The notes: generated by a model from the sequence alone, not told the origin. 64,000 nucleotides of DNA from Nematopogon swammerdamellus (GCA_946902875.1 OX336355.1:8763347-8827346); one strand, 5' to 3'; positions 11,618 through 23,100 are shown, counted from the first letter of the stretch. Numbers and translations are program-made.

Positions 11618-12733
11618 TTAGTTCAAAATTACTTCCAAACATGATTTCAAATGATTATCAAAAAAATTAAGACACTCGGATTTTAAGAAAAAAGGGGCAC
11701 ATCGCAAGAAATACACAAGGCGCGGGATACCGAAACAGAACGGAAGGAGATGAAGAGCTACATGAGGGTTAATATGTTGTAATTTATCACTAAATAGTTC
11801 CAAATTATTAGATTTTTTATCTATTAAAGCTTCCATGCTCTCGGAGCAAAGGGGTGCGCCTAATAAGAACAGATCGTCATTGACAACAATATGTATGTTG
11901 GGTAGCAGCGACTCTAATCTTGATGAAATCGATTGTTTTTCAAATTCGTCTAAATTTGGATTGAGAAATAATTCGCATTTTGATGTATTAAATTCCAAAC
12001 CTATTTGTTTGAATTTTTCTATTAAAACTTTTAAATCCTCGAGAACAGTGCTGGGGTCTCCTGCCAGGGTGCCATTTTCCTGGTACCAGATGTTTAGTTC
12101 TGAAGTAAGATTCTTTATTATTTCATGAATTCCGAGGCTGAAAACAGCTGGTCCAAGTGGGTCTCCTTGTTGGCAACCGACGACTGAGTCGATTATGGAA
12201 TCATTGAAAAATAGATTAGAACTTTGAGAATAACACTGATATAAGTATGGGAAAGCTGTGGGTATGTGCTCCTTAACTGATAAGAGAAGACTGTCCCTTT
12301 CCATACAGTTAAAGGCATTTTTTAAATCAATTTTGACGAGGCAATCGAAAGAACTCGAGTTTATGTATGTACGAACTGCATGAACTGCGGTCTCTGCGCC
12401 GCCTTTTGTGCCAAAACCGAGTTGGATCGGACAGAATAATTGTGATAAATTATTTTTCACTGAAGCGCAAACTAATTTGGAGACTATCCGACGAACTGTG
12501 CAACCGACCGCAATCGGCCTGATACCTCCATCTTTTTTGTTTAAAGCGATGAGCGATGCACCATATATGAATGGGCAAAATGCTTCAACAACCTGACCAG
12601 CAAGCATGATGTTTGTGCATTTTGTGAGGGATTCTACCAATTTTTTACCAGCATCGCCAACGGTGGAGGAAACTAAATCCTGTTTGTGGATTCTACTTGT
12701 GAATACTAAATCAGTGTTGTGGGGACAGCCCAT
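11618..12733 (-). pseudogene. Retrotransposon reverse transcriptase, catalytic motif lost
   Basis: About 371 residues with reverse transcriptase blocks in order: KKDGGIRPIAVGCTVRR near residue 66, LVKIDLKNAFNCMERDS (motif A aspartate kept) near 134, and GCQQGDPLGPAVFS near 187. At motif C the sequence reads IWYQENGTLAGD, where the family normally has Y-x-D-D before GTL. Both catalytic aspartates are replaced (E and N), so polymerase activity is not expected. The frame ends at TAA near 11618; homologous coding continues in another frame (TRLGGIGIRRASDIALPAF) at about 11480-11590. Confidence 0.8.
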
Positions 12734-13460
12734 CTATACCAGCTGCTGAACCACACGGAAAAGATATTATGGCACCCAGCACTGACTCTTCAGATGCGAC
12801 CAAATGTTCATCGTTCACTCCAGGGGCGTCAGGTATGGTAAGGATTCGAGATGGCCGAGGATGTTTTAGTCTGAGCGCCGATAGGGTTTCCTGATTCGGT
12901 GGAGCAGAGGAGTCGGATGAAGATAGTACCCTGACGGCACCACGGACGTCACCGTCAAAGACTTTCCTCTCTGCCAGCTTATAAACGGAGCCGTGTTTTA
13001 GACGTGAAGATGGCTGCCTGGGAACATCTGTGCAAATATTATTATGATTAATATTATTTTTAATTTTGGTTGCTAAGGAACCTTTAGCTTTCGTATCAAC
13101 ATGAAGATAATTATAGGCAAAGAGGAACAACTCCTGCCAAGCGGCTATGTTATTATCATTCCAACAGTTGTCAAGAGTTGAAGCAAGTTTTCTGGCTACA
13201 GACTCGCGAGCTGCTCGCGGAATTCGTCTGATGACGGGAGTGTGATATTTGTGGTAAAGGATGAGATCGGTGAAACATTGTATAGTAGATCCCGAGATGG
13301 GGACCTGACTTGACGAGCAGTCCGCTGCAGCAGCGCGGTGTTTTCGCGCCGTGTGAATTTGCAGACCTCTGGCGCCCTTGAAGAGTTTGCCGTCGGAACA
13401 GATATGGCAGGGGACCAACCGATGAGAAGGAGGCGATTGAGAGATCGGGGGGGCATCCAT
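12711..13460 (-). pseudogene. Retrotransposon N-terminal region with C2H2 finger
   Basis: About 249 residues. A zinc finger sits near residues 18-40 (CHIC, then 14 residues to HTARKH). The middle is basic and unremarkable. The end contains CGSAAGIDGLSPQH, the conserved lead-in to the reverse transcriptase. The frame then stops and coding continues in another frame from TDLVFTSR, so a small deletion has broken the polyprotein near 12720. Confidence 0.75.
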
Positions 13461-13514
13461 GCATCAGTATATTATATGAGATACACCTGGTAGTAATGCT
13501 TATACTGATAAATG

Positions 13515-13624
13515 TTATTAAATGTAACTGAAAAACTTATAAAATAAAGAAACGTATAGCAACTAACAATTATTAAATGCAATGGTAAAACTTATAAAAT
13601 AAAGAAACGTATAGCAACTAACAA
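13515..13624. repeat. 55-base tandem duplication
   Basis: Two adjacent units begin TTATTAAATG and share AAAACTTATAAAATAAAGAA and CGTATAGCAACTAACAA; a third unit starts but stops after TTATTA. It lies immediately upstream of the retrotransposon 5' side and may be part of it. Confidence 0.8.
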
Positions 13625-13668
13625 TTATTAATAATAAGTAATTATTAAAAAATAGAAAATATTTTTTT

Positions 13669-14060
13669 CCGTCTACACCGGCTCGGAAAGCTGTCCGATG
13701 ATGTCACCAAAAGACCGCGACAGGTCACTGAGCTTAATCGGGCTGTTGTTCGTTCTCTTCCAAGGCTCTTCAAAGGCAATCTCTTCTTCCAGTAGTCCCT
13801 GAACTAGTCACTTCTTGCATGATCTTACACATAAAGGCAGCCTCGTCCGCGCTCAGCTCGCATACAGTACGTCCGTCCAGGGTCCAGGCAGGCCTACTAA
13901 TACTGCATCCGCCTTGGCATTCAGCTCCTCGCCAAAGTTGATCTACAGTACCCGATGATGTGCGCCAGGTCACTGGGCGTAATCGGGATTCTGCTAGATC
14001 TGGTCGCGTGAAAATATCAATGACGGCCGGCAGGCCTTCTTCCTCGTGCAGCACTCGCGA
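13669..14060 (-). other. GC-richer block, possibly 5' region of the retrotransposon
   Basis: An internal repeat pairs about 13695-13742 with 13952-13990 (both contain CGATGATGT and CAGGTCACTG). A minus-strand open frame of about 94 codons (13770-14054) has no recognised similarity. The position next to the retrotransposon suggests 5' leader sequence, but this is a guess. Confidence 0.3.
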
Positions 14061-14380
14061 GCACGACTCGTTCTTAGAAGTTTTTCCAACTTACTTATAT
14101 AAATATTTTGATAAAATACAAATAAACTATTTCGACCTGTCACCTGTCAGTTTTTTTTTTATTTACAGTCATTTATATTATAATTATGAAAATTCGCAAA
14201 ATTATAATGAAAAAAAAAAAAAACATTTTAAATGACGAAAAGAAATAACATTTAGAATTTTGACTTCAGATCATTCTCTTTGAAATATTCCAGCATGATT
14301 CCAGCAGAGTGTTTATAGATGTGTTGCTTGTCAGCTTCAGTTGCTTGATGGTGTGCGGTCAAAGTATGGAATGAAGTATG

Positions 14381-14690
14381 GGTCGGACTTTGGATCGGTG
14401 GCCGTCCGACCGTTGAGGATGGCCGTGGTTCGGAATCCACATGCAAATTTAGAACCCTAAATTTACCTTACTTGGTGGTAGGGCTCTAGGTATAATGTAA
14501 AGTTAACCCGTCCGAACTGGTAAGTACTACTGAACTGAATGAAGGGTCGGTCGAAACGGCTATAAAAGTAGTTCTTGTTTTCAGTCCAGTTTATTGAGGC
14601 CGACAAGGCCAAAGGGAATCACTGACATGGCACCATAGAATTCACCAAGTTGTGACAAGCTAACATCAGTGTAGTTTTGTAGGTGAAAGG
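14381..14690 (+). mobile_element. SINE-A, diverged 5'-truncated copy
   Basis: It starts inside the tRNA-like head (GACCGTTGAGGATGGCCGTG, box-B-like GGTTCGGAATCC). It continues through the shared core (TTACCTTACTTGGTGGTAGG) to the body (GGTCGGTCGAAACGGCTAT). It is clearly older than the other copies. Confidence 0.7.
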
Positions 14691-16589
14691 ACAATATATT
14701 GGTCAAATATTACCAAAATCAAGACTTTTTCGATAGTAGGCATAATGGTGATTTAAAATTACAGAGAGTTAAAACGATAAAGAAAGGATCGAAACAATAA
14801 TTTCAACAAGGATTTTCAGAAAATATTTGTTAAAGGAATTACATCATAATTCCTGAAGTAATTTCAATAACGAAGTATTAACATGAGATATAGAAGTGCA
14901 AAATATTTTTTTAGGCGTTGTTGAACTCCTGACTAAGACCAATGCCAATATTATAACCGCGGCAGCTGCACTGAAATATAGAAACGCTAAATCTTTCAGC
15001 GACCTTCGCATTATTGAGGAATTCACAGAAATAAATAAGATGTAATGATCTATAAAAGTTCGCGGTCAGATAGTTTTACGTGAGGCGGACGCGGACGCGG
15101 CGACGCCGACGCCGAAGCCGAGGGACGACGCTACTTCGCTGAAAATAAACATACTTCCTGTAACGTTTTGTCGTATGATGACGTCGAATATTTACTTACA
15201 TATAGGAAACTAGCTGTTCCCGCATCTTCGCTTCGTGGCAATATATCCTATAAATCATCATTAGATGTTGCAGAAAACGCCAGTGAAGACCCCATTTGAA
15301 TCGATTGAGTAGGTACTTGTCGAGTTATAAGCGAACATAGAATTGACGACGCGACGGTGCAAGCATAGGTTGTTACGATTTTGCGATTTATTAGTCGAAA
15401 TAGACGATTTAATGTATTATTAAACTTTTTGAATTTTTGTTAGATTTTACTGAATTATCATTTGAATGGTATTTTTTTTATTTTCTCTCACAAAGCAAAG
15501 TACCCCGCTTACAATTGTAGATTATTTTAGATAAATAAAAAGCCAGAAATAAATAGAACAATTTGTCTCCGACCACAATTCATTTCAACCAGAAACTTTA
15601 AGTGGCCAGTGCCACACATATGCCCTCAAAATATTACCTAAAAAAATAACAAGTTCTTCAGACTGAAGTCGAAAGTCGAAATATCGTTTCAAAGACGATT
15701 TACATGCGACACGATGCAGAGATTGGCAGCCGACTGAATGTTGGCTCGACCGACCAGCGTGTAATGAATCTAGTACGGAAGTGATTGGCATATATCGATA
15801 TTGCACGAAGCATTTAGTGCTTCCTAGTAGTAAATCTCTGATTTATGACCAGTTTTAAAGATATTATAAACGCTGTGCTGCGAAATAACATTGATCGAAG
15901 CATCGTACATGTACTGCGTAGTTCGCGTATGTTTTTGGTGTAGTACTTGACAGTAAACCAAGCAGTATATTCCTAACACTTAGAGCCCAGAGTTCATAGG
16001 GGATAGAGAACATCCATTTTTATTGTATAATTGCATCGAATTAATATAAATAAGTAAGTAGTATGAACAATTTGACAATAAATACATATAATAAAATAAT
16101 AAAATGTATATGAGACGTAAAATGAAATAAAACTACGTTGAATATACGAAGCCAATTCAGAAACTAGGGACACAGAAGAAAGTGATGAGGTTTAGGATTT
16201 GAGGAGATCTTTCAAGTGTGGGTCCATGCACGCACACTCACCTAGTCGGAGAACTATTTGTCGATATTAGTAAATTTAGACTTATGTAAGAAAGTATAAC
16301 ATCTGCATTCTACATTATTTAGACTTATGTATGACAAATTGTAAAATATAATTGTATTCTTAATTTTAGATAATGAAATGTAGTTTTTTTGTATGTTCAT
16401 ATTTTATTATTGGAAGTGCGACATTTGGCGGACACTTAAATGTCGAAAAATGTTTATTGAAATGTAGAATTGCTTGTACCTATACATTTTATTTCAAAAT
16501 AAAGTGTACTTCAATTGTTTTATTAGTTAGATTTTATGAGAGTACATTACATATATAGGTATATACCACACGCTATATCCCGACAATCA
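14691..16589. other. Intronic DNA without recognised genes
   Basis: A GC-rich patch lies at 15075-15135 (GACGCGGACGCGGCGACGCC). A possible inverted Helitron-end fragment lies near 15208-15240 (ACTAGCTGTTCCCGC). No supported exon was found. Confidence 0.35.
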
Positions 16590-16885
16590 GGGTAAGCAGA
16601 GTGGTCGGTGTTGTGCCACAAGTACTCTCGTGAATTACAACACCGACCACCACGTTTAGCAAAATATTAGGACAAGAAAACTATCAAGCAGCAAGTAACG
16701 AAGACCCATCTGCTACAAGACTCGGTGGAATGACCGTGCCAAGGTGGTGAGTGGTGGTTAGCCTGCCGCCCTTTAGCACGGCATCTCGTCCTTATCCCTT
16801 AGTAGCCTTTTACGACATGCACGGGGAGAGATGCTGTGGGGCTATTCTTTTTAAGTACCGACTCTACACGATACATAACAGGAGC
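16590..16885 (-). mobile_element. Repeat family C copy
   Basis: On the minus strand it reads GGTACTTAAAAAGAATAGCC, then CCGTGCATGTCGTAAAAGGC and ACTAAGGGATAAGGACGAGA, and later TTGGCACGGTCATTCCACCG. The same series occurs on the plus strand at 52450-52680 and partly at 50930-51028. It contains an inner inverted repeat (GTGGTCGGTGTTGT near 16600, its complement near 16636). Its leading part is also found fused to SINE bodies elsewhere. Confidence 0.7.
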
Positions 16886-17798
16886 ACATTATTAAGAAAT
16901 GCCAGTATATCATCAATGAAATGCATTAGCCTCGACTGCTCGGGCTAGGGTTGCCATAAAGGTGCAGATACTGACCGGTAAACTATATCAAAACCTAAGG
17001 AAAGTTGTTGTCTTTGAGCGCGGAAATGCAGCACCTGTTCTATGAATATTTAATTAAATTTTAGATGATAGATATCTTTTACATTTAAAGATAGATTATG
17101 CATAAATTCTATTAGGTAGGCAATGGTTTTAAATGTCATAGCTACTCGTAATAAACTATAGGCCCCAGAAAAGTGTCCGATTCAGAACGATCCACGCAGC
17201 TCTGTAAGCTCACAGATAGTTAGCCAAAAGTCTCCACTGAACGTTCGCTGTCTATGTATACATATAATTGACATCTGCGACTGAAATCTGCGGACTTATG
17301 ATGCCTGAAACGCTCTGTAAGGAGTGTTAGGAAATAAGAAATATTAGTATGAATAAAACTAACTGGCTTTTAGTGCCCGACCGGGACATTTGGTGGTCAG
17401 GCGGGCGGGACGACCGGGACTGAGATTCTAAACCGGTGACAAGTCCCGGTCTACCGGGACGAATGGCAACCCTATCGTGCATAGCTAACTGATAGGAGTA
17501 GCTGCTATGAGTTACACTACTGACTGCATGCCATTCAGAGTGGCAAAACCGCGAAACGCCAGAATGTAATTTAGTGGGCAATCTGCCACGTACTCGAGCA
17601 TACAACTGCATTGTTTGCCAATATGTTTATTTAGGTGTGTTAAATATGTTTAGATTGACTTATTTATGTTGACAACTTGCCCAAGGCAATGTATAAAGTA
17701 GACAAGCGATTATCTAGTGCGAAACACTTAGCAAAATGTCAGTTTACTGCCCAATTAATTACGTATACTTTGTGGACCGGCACTGTAGGTTCGTTCTA
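16886..17798. other. Intronic DNA, nothing identified
   Basis: Open frames around 17327-17611 lack support. No repeat unit was matched within the window. Confidence 0.3.
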
Positions 17799-18523
17799 CA
17801 GGGTGTTCGGTATATCGACCAACAAAATTGTTTTGTAGCTAAGTGGGGTCATTTCGAACGGTATACCACAACATGTCATACAAATAATTCACTATGTGGC
17901 CAAAATTAGGCACAGAGACAGAACAGAACGACAAAATTAGGGATAATTTGCAAGAGGGCCCGCGCGACCGGTACATGTTCTAAATTTGAAAATGCTCCCG
18001 AAAACGCTCTCAATACGGGAAGCGACCACCGATTAGTGCCCGTGTTGTCGTTCTGTTCTGTCTCTGTCCATAATTTTCACCACATAGTGAATTATTTATA
18101 TGACATGTCGTATACCGTTGGAAAGGGCGTAAACTAGCGAACTTTTTAAAAGAAAATGAAGCACTCAATTGCTGTTAGTTTTTTTTTTTATGAATTAAGA
18201 AATTAAGATTCTGTCACATTTTTACTCGTTCTCGGGTCTTTGGGAGGTCATAAAACCTTTTCGTGGTATTAACATAATCAAATAATATGTTTTCTAGAAC
18301 AAGGATACATCCTAAAATTCAATAAATTCAATTTGTGCTGATACAATCATAAACAAAAAAGTTACGAAGGTTTATAGCTGGGATTTTGGTAATTTTCAAA
18401 AATAAACAAAAAAAATCGTATCTCGATACCACGTGACATCTGACCAAAGGTAAGGTCAAAACGTTGCAAATGACCCCACTTGCCTATAAAAAAATTTTGT
18501 CGGTCGATGTGCCGAACAGCCTG
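17799..18523. mobile_element. TIR element with CAGGGTGTTCGG ends and internal foldback
   Basis: The ends are inverted copies about 60 bases long (left CAGGGTGTTCGGTATATCGA, right CGATGTGCCGAACAGCCTG) carrying AAGTGGGGTCATTT inward. A TA dinucleotide flanks both ends. An internal inverted repeat pairs 17857-17932 with 18046-18120. There is no transposase. A 342-base relative lies at 19355-19696. Confidence 0.75.
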
Positions 18524-18689
18524 TATATTGATATATTATAATATATGTAGGTACATACCGTGGTATACATTGTAGGTATGTTTATTAATCCACATTTGTT
18601 TCTCGATACATTTAGTATGTAGGATTGGAAGTGAATATTTCAGGAATCTCTTCATCGAATTCTGTAAGTACCACAAGTTGGCAGACACT

Positions 18690-18850
18690 ATTTATTGACC
18701 CCCGACGCAAAAAGAGGGGTGTTATAAGTTTAACGTGTGTGTGTATTTGTGTGTGTGTATGGGTGTGTCTGTCTGTGGCATCGTAGCTCCCAAACAGATG
18801 GACCGATTTGGACGTGGTTTTTTTTATTAGAAAGCTGGTTTAATCGGGAT
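18690..18850 (+). repeat. Dispersed repeat beginning GACCCCCGACGC
   Basis: It contains GACCCCCGACGCAAAAAGAG, a TG-rich tract, and TGTGGCATCGTAGCTCCCAA. I recognise this as a sequence widespread in moth and butterfly genomes, recalled from memory. Only one copy is in the window. Confidence 0.4.
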
Positions 18851-18960
18851 GGTTCTTAGCTATGTTTGTAATCAAGTAATAAAAAAATTAATTATCCTTA
18901 AAAGTGGACAGATTTGCATACGTTTTTTTAAATTGAAATATAAGTTAAATCACAAATTTA

Positions 18961-19066
18961 CACGTTGTGTTGACAAAGGTACATAAGTGTACAAGTGCGA
19001 CCGAGACATATATGTATTTGTAATTTTGTCTGTGTGCACACAATTTAGTATGACTTTTGACTTCCC
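18961..19066 (+). repeat. Direct repeat, left copy
   Basis: About 105 bases shared with 19771-19876 (both contain CATAAGTGTACAAGTGCGAC and TTTGTAATTTTGTCTG), with roughly 90 percent identity by eye. The pair brackets the 19355-19696 TIR element. Confidence 0.7.
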
Positions 19067-19354
19067 CGATGATACTAAAAAATACATTGTCTGATCTGGT
19101 ATCGCGTATACTCACAACTTTTTTCTGGAAGAGTGCAATATTGTTTTCCACAACAAATAACACACTAACATAAATATAATACATAATCTTATTACGAAAG
19201 AGTTAATTTACAATGTATGTAGATAGGGAAGATGTCAAGCATTTCGTTTCGTTACAGACAACGACAGCTGTGGGACGAAGCAACGCACAACCGTTGCTCC
19301 GTCCGCGCGTCTACAAAGTATTACAACGGATAGAGCTCTATTGGTATATACATA

Positions 19355-19696
19355 CAGGGTTCGGCACATCGACCGACAAATTTGTTTTGTAGGTAAGTGG
19401 GGTAATTTGCAAGGTTTTGACCCATGATACCTTTTGTCAGGTATAACGTGGTATCAAGATACGATTTTTTTTTCTAAATTTTTGAAAATTACCAAAATTC
19501 CAGCTTTAAACCCTTGTAACATTTTGGTTATGATTGTATCAGCACGAAGTAAAAATATGACAGAATCTTAATTTCTTAATTCATAAAAAAAACTGACAGC
19601 AATTGAGAGATTCGTTTTCTTTTAAAAAGTTTGCTAGTTTTTTTTTACTCCACATACCTATAAAAATAATTGTCGGTCGATATGCCGAACATCCTG
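19355..19696. mobile_element. Second CAGGGTTCGG TIR element
   Basis: Termini match the 17799-18523 element (CAGGGTTCGGCACATCGACC, inverted at the right as GTCGGTCGATATGCCGAACA). The interior is inverted relative to the first copy and lacks the foldback. TA flanks both ends. Confidence 0.75.
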
Positions 19697-19770
19697 TATA
19701 TTGCATACAATTTGTCTCGTCCCTCACATAATCTATAGACGCACACAATTTCTATCTGACACATAGTGGC

Positions 19771-19876
19771 ACGCGTGTTGACAAAGATTCATAAGTGTAC
19801 AAGTGCGACCGAGACAGATATGTATTTGTAATTTTGTCTGCGTGCACACAATTTAGGATCACTTTAGACTTCCTCG
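19771..19876 (+). repeat. Direct repeat, right copy
   Basis: Partner of 18961-19066. It may be the remains of an older element that the TIR element entered, or the end of a duplicated segment. Confidence 0.7.
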
Positions 19877-20186
19877 ATGAGCTGATACCGCTTCTATCGC
19901 TTTGAATTCTTTGTTCAAATTCGATCAATGAATGATTTCTTCAGTCGCCTGCCGCCTGCCTAGCTCGAGGCGCGGATACTTTTCCAATAGCATTAAAAGT
20001 CTTCAATTAAATTTATATTGCCAACTAAGCCTATATTGTTCTTTAGTTCTGTTAAGAGCACTCCCAAATTGAATATTTAAAGGTAAAAAAATACTGAACG
20101 GACCCAGAAAATTAGGTCTTTGGAAAAGAAGAAATGTTTGTAATTATTGGGACGAAAATTAAATTCTGTCAGTTTTAAATTGAAGT

Positions 20187-20260
20187 CAGCCTCGGTAGCA
20201 TAGTCGTGCGCTCGGTCGACTACTAGCGTAGTAAATGAGTGCTCAAATAATGGATGTAGC
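20187..20260 (+). mobile_element. SINE-A head fragment
   Basis: The tRNA-like start GTCAGCCTCGGTAGCATAGT is recognisable, then similarity is lost after about 70 bases. Confidence 0.5.
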
Positions 20261-20528
20261 CGGAAAGCTCGAAAGCAGAAAGTTTGACACTTCGGAACTT
20301 TGTTCTGACTAGTTAGGAGGTAAACATACTAAAAGTCCCCACCATTTAGGGGTGCGTCCTTTGGGGGGCACAAAGAAGGTCCCATTTTTCGGTTTTTCGC
20401 TTATATCTCGAAAACGGTACATCATAGGAAAAACTGTCTTTTTTCGGACCTTATATCTCGACAACGATTGAGAATTGGTAAAAAGTGTATAATATCAAAG
20501 TTGTAGAGAATATTATTCGTGGGGTTCT

Positions 20529-20564
20529 ATCACCTTCGCATCGGCGCGCCGATGCGAAGGTGAT
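20529..20564. repeat. Perfect 36-base palindrome
   Basis: ATCACCTTCGCATCGGCG is followed with no spacer by its exact reverse complement. The centre is GGCGCGCC. It stands just before a truncated SINE-A. Confidence 0.95.
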
Positions 20565-20594
20565 CCATTGGCGGTTTATAACTTTGGTTCGCCA

Positions 20595-20910
20595 GCTCGC
20601 TGGTGCACCTGCCGGCTAATCTGCCAAAATCACTTACTTGGATGGGTGACCGTTCGACCGCTGATCGTGGTTCGGATTCCAGGTAAAACTGTAGGTCTGT
20701 TCCCTTCTTACCTTACTAGGTGGTAAGGTTTAACCTATCGGGATGGTGTCACCACACTAAATGAAAGGTCCGTCGAAGCGGCTATGTAAATAGTTGTTTT
20801 TTTCAGTCTAGTTCAGTGTAACCGGCACGACCATATTGAAGCATTGACATGACACCTAGTAATCGTTGCAGGTGATTTAGCCAACCGTATCAGTTTTCAT
20901 AAAAAAAATC
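20595..20910 (+). mobile_element. SINE-A, 5'-truncated copy
   Basis: It begins in the head (TTGGATGGGTGACCGTTCGA, GGTTCGGATTCC), passes through the core (CCTTCTTACCTTACTAGGTG) and ends CCAACCGTATCAGTTTTCAT plus an A tail. Confidence 0.8.
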
Positions 20911-21128
20911 TATTAGTACTTGAAGTAAAATACATATATTATTTTCATAGATACTTTTAATATGTTAAATCAATTGGAAAGTTTATAGATGTTAGTTTTA
21001 AAATATTATTTATATTTTCATGTATTATGGTGTGTCTTACCTGCTTTGGAACACTATCAACAATTAATGTAATGTTATTTCATTATTGTGTGAAAAATAA
21101 ATAAAATATATAAATAAATAAAACTTAC

Positions 21129-21168
21129 TATTACTTCACCGTTGGCTTTCTTCGACTCGGTCGCCATC
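21129..21168 (-). CDS. Alternative N-terminal microexon (MATESKK...)
   Basis: A 40-base exon with a strong acceptor (TTTTTCTGTACAG) and a consensus donor (ATA then GTAAGT). One base precedes ATG, then exactly 13 codons encode MATESKKANGEVI and end in phase 0. The 3777-6580 exon also begins in phase 0, with SNTEDKKVKSKKK, so the junction gives a continuous charged, lysine-rich N-terminus. The exon cannot usefully join the 7219-7875 exon, because that exon begins with TGA in this phase. It therefore probably marks an isoform that skips the 7.2-7.9 kb exon. The upstream 5' UTR exon was not located. The isoform assembly is inference; the splice sites and reading frame are seen directly. Confidence 0.6.
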
Positions 21169-21460
21169 CTGTACAGAAAAAGAAAATATTTTTATAACTT
21201 GTGTTTCCCTAAATAACAATAAATTGTTTAAATGTTTGTGAATGACTAGTTAATTAAATAATTTATTTACGGTTTATAAATGGACATGTGTCACGAAAAT
21301 ATACGTTAAAACACAGTGACGTCAAAACTTTCAAAAAAGGAAGAACATGTTTTAAGAACAACCAAATTTTGAATTCCACGCTAAGATATATTTCCACAAT
21401 AAACGTTTGAAACATTAAATCGAGGCCTTAAGAATAATTAAGAAAAAGAAAATGTTTAAC

Positions 21461-21660
21461 TCACTCCCTGCACGTCTATTTCCTTCCAAATACAGCCTGG
21501 GATTTTTCTAAAGTCACGTGAAAAGGCTCCTGTCAGGCCACCATGGCATTCGCAATCCCCGTGCATCACACAATGTCCATGGGCATCGTTACACACCTAC
21601 TCGTAGGTTTAAAGATGGCAAATGTGGCGCATTCCATAAAAAAATAAAAAAACTATAAAA
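21461..21660 (+). mobile_element. LINE 3' tail, CR1/Jockey-like family
   Basis: It reads CTCACTCCCTGCACGTCTAT, CCTGTCAGGCCACCATGGCA and ends in an A-rich tail. In less damaged copies this sequence encodes the end of a reverse transcriptase (see 39680-39975). The insertion is 5'-truncated. Confidence 0.65.
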
Positions 21661-22660
21661 CTAAAAGATAAAATAAACTAAACGTTGAGAGAAAACGAGA
21701 CGGGTTGCGGTCACACAGACAATAACATTTATTCTTAGTCTGATTTACAGTCCAAGATAATTCTCGCATACTTGAAACTTTCTTCGACAAGTATATAGGT
21801 GTACGTGTGTATTTTTTTAGAGATTACTTTACGAATTTACAGATCAACAACCCCGCGCTAAATTCAGAGTATTAAAATGCTATTCGATGCCAACGTTGTG
21901 CTCTATCCGCGGACAAACAGGGTGATTAAACCGATTTATAAGAATATCGACCTCTACTGGTTTAGTCAAATTTATTTCTGAAAATACTCTCCACGGCAGG
22001 GGAATGACTTATTGTTCCCGGAGTCTTTTTCAATCCATAGGTACCTACTATTATAGCGTTCAAACTGTGTCCAATGTATGTCCGTTTGTCACTCTTAAAC
22101 GAGTCAATCAGGTCCTTTCTGGTTCGGAATTTCCGCATGGGTTACCCATGATGGGTGCATCAGCGGTAGGCACAATTTTTTCAGAGACTTCGGAGCAAAT
22201 CCGTGAAAGTGGAGGATGTTCTAAATTTTACGTGTTCGTATTTTCTATTGTTAAGTAATTTTCAATTGCATCCGAAATGGATGGCTGTGCTGGAGGTCCG
22301 AGTCTCATGCACAGCCAGTTTCAAACCCCAAGAAGGTGTCAGTTTGGCTTGTAGGCGGACTAAAGTTTGGCGGGGAAATGTTATTAACCCGTGATTTAAA
22401 GATGCCTCAATTGTAGGATTAGGGATATATATTAACCGGAATACCATTCCATACACAGTGCGACACAAGAACGATATACTCGTAGATAATTGTGTCGTTC
22501 GAAGAACTCTTCTTCCAACTACAAACGTTCCGCGGGTACCTACGTCGGGTTTGACGGGTTTGAAAAGGAGAGTTCTCCAAAGATGCGTCTGTGCTTCAGT
22601 TAGTGAAGGTCCTTCGTGAGTACAAGAGTCGCCACTTAGACAAATAGCTCGTCCTGAATA
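21661..22660. other. Intronic DNA, nothing identified
   Basis: Several overlapping short open frames between 22004 and 22468 show no splice context or recognised motif. Confidence 0.3.
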
Positions 22661-22777
22661 AAATGTATGAAATAAAAAAAATCCAACCCTAGAGTTGAAG
22701 GCGGTGTTGTGATTTGTGTAGCCTTCTTTAGCACCGCCTTTAACTCTAGGGTTCGATTTTTTTTATTTCATACATTT
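22661..22777. mobile_element. Foldback element, 46-base arms
   Basis: The left arm (22661-22706: AAATGTATGAAATAAAAAAA then CCAACCCTAGAGTTGAAGGC) pairs with the right arm at 22732-22777, leaving a 25-base loop. Confidence 0.85.
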
Positions 22778-22779
22778 TT

Positions 22780-23100
22780 GAAGGCGGTTTTTATATTTTT
22801 TTAAATAGTTTTTTATTTCAAAGTTTTTTTTTTTGTATTTTTTTGCTATTAATGTACTCGGCGGAATCGCTCGGCCTTCGGCCTCGCGATTCCGCCTCAC
22901 GTTCCAATCCGATCTTGACCAAATAAAAATGGGACCACACGGGAAGCACCAGCTTTCAAATAAAAAGAATTTTCAAAATCGGTTCACCCAGTCGAAAGTA
23001 CCTACTGAGGTAACAAACATACAAAAAAAATTAAAATAATAAAAAACAAATACAGTCGAATTGAGAACCACCTCCTTTTTTTGAAGTCGGTTAAAAAAGT
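22780..23100 (+). repeat. Dispersed repeat ending in GAAGTCGGTTAAAAA
   Basis: It includes a GC-rich hairpin (GGCGGAATCGC at about 22860 with its complement at 22897) and AAAATCGGTTCACCCAGTCG, ending TTTTTTGAAGTCGGTTAAAA. I recall this as a frequent lepidopteran repeat. Confidence 0.45.

Larger units (their letters stand above)
10430..13465 (-). mobile_element. Degenerate non-LTR retrotransposon with restriction-like endonuclease
   Basis: The element reads right to left: a C2H2 zinc-finger region, reverse transcriptase, then a cysteine-histidine cluster and a PD-(D/E)xK-like nuclease. That order is typical of the R2-like, site-recognising branch of non-LTR elements. A 3' untranslated part of about 120 AT-rich bases follows the last stop near 10553. 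Frameshifts at about 12720 and 11610 and a ruined catalytic motif show it is dead. A related 3' end lies at 52840-53310. The exact clade is not determined and the 5' limit is uncertain. Confidence 0.8.
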
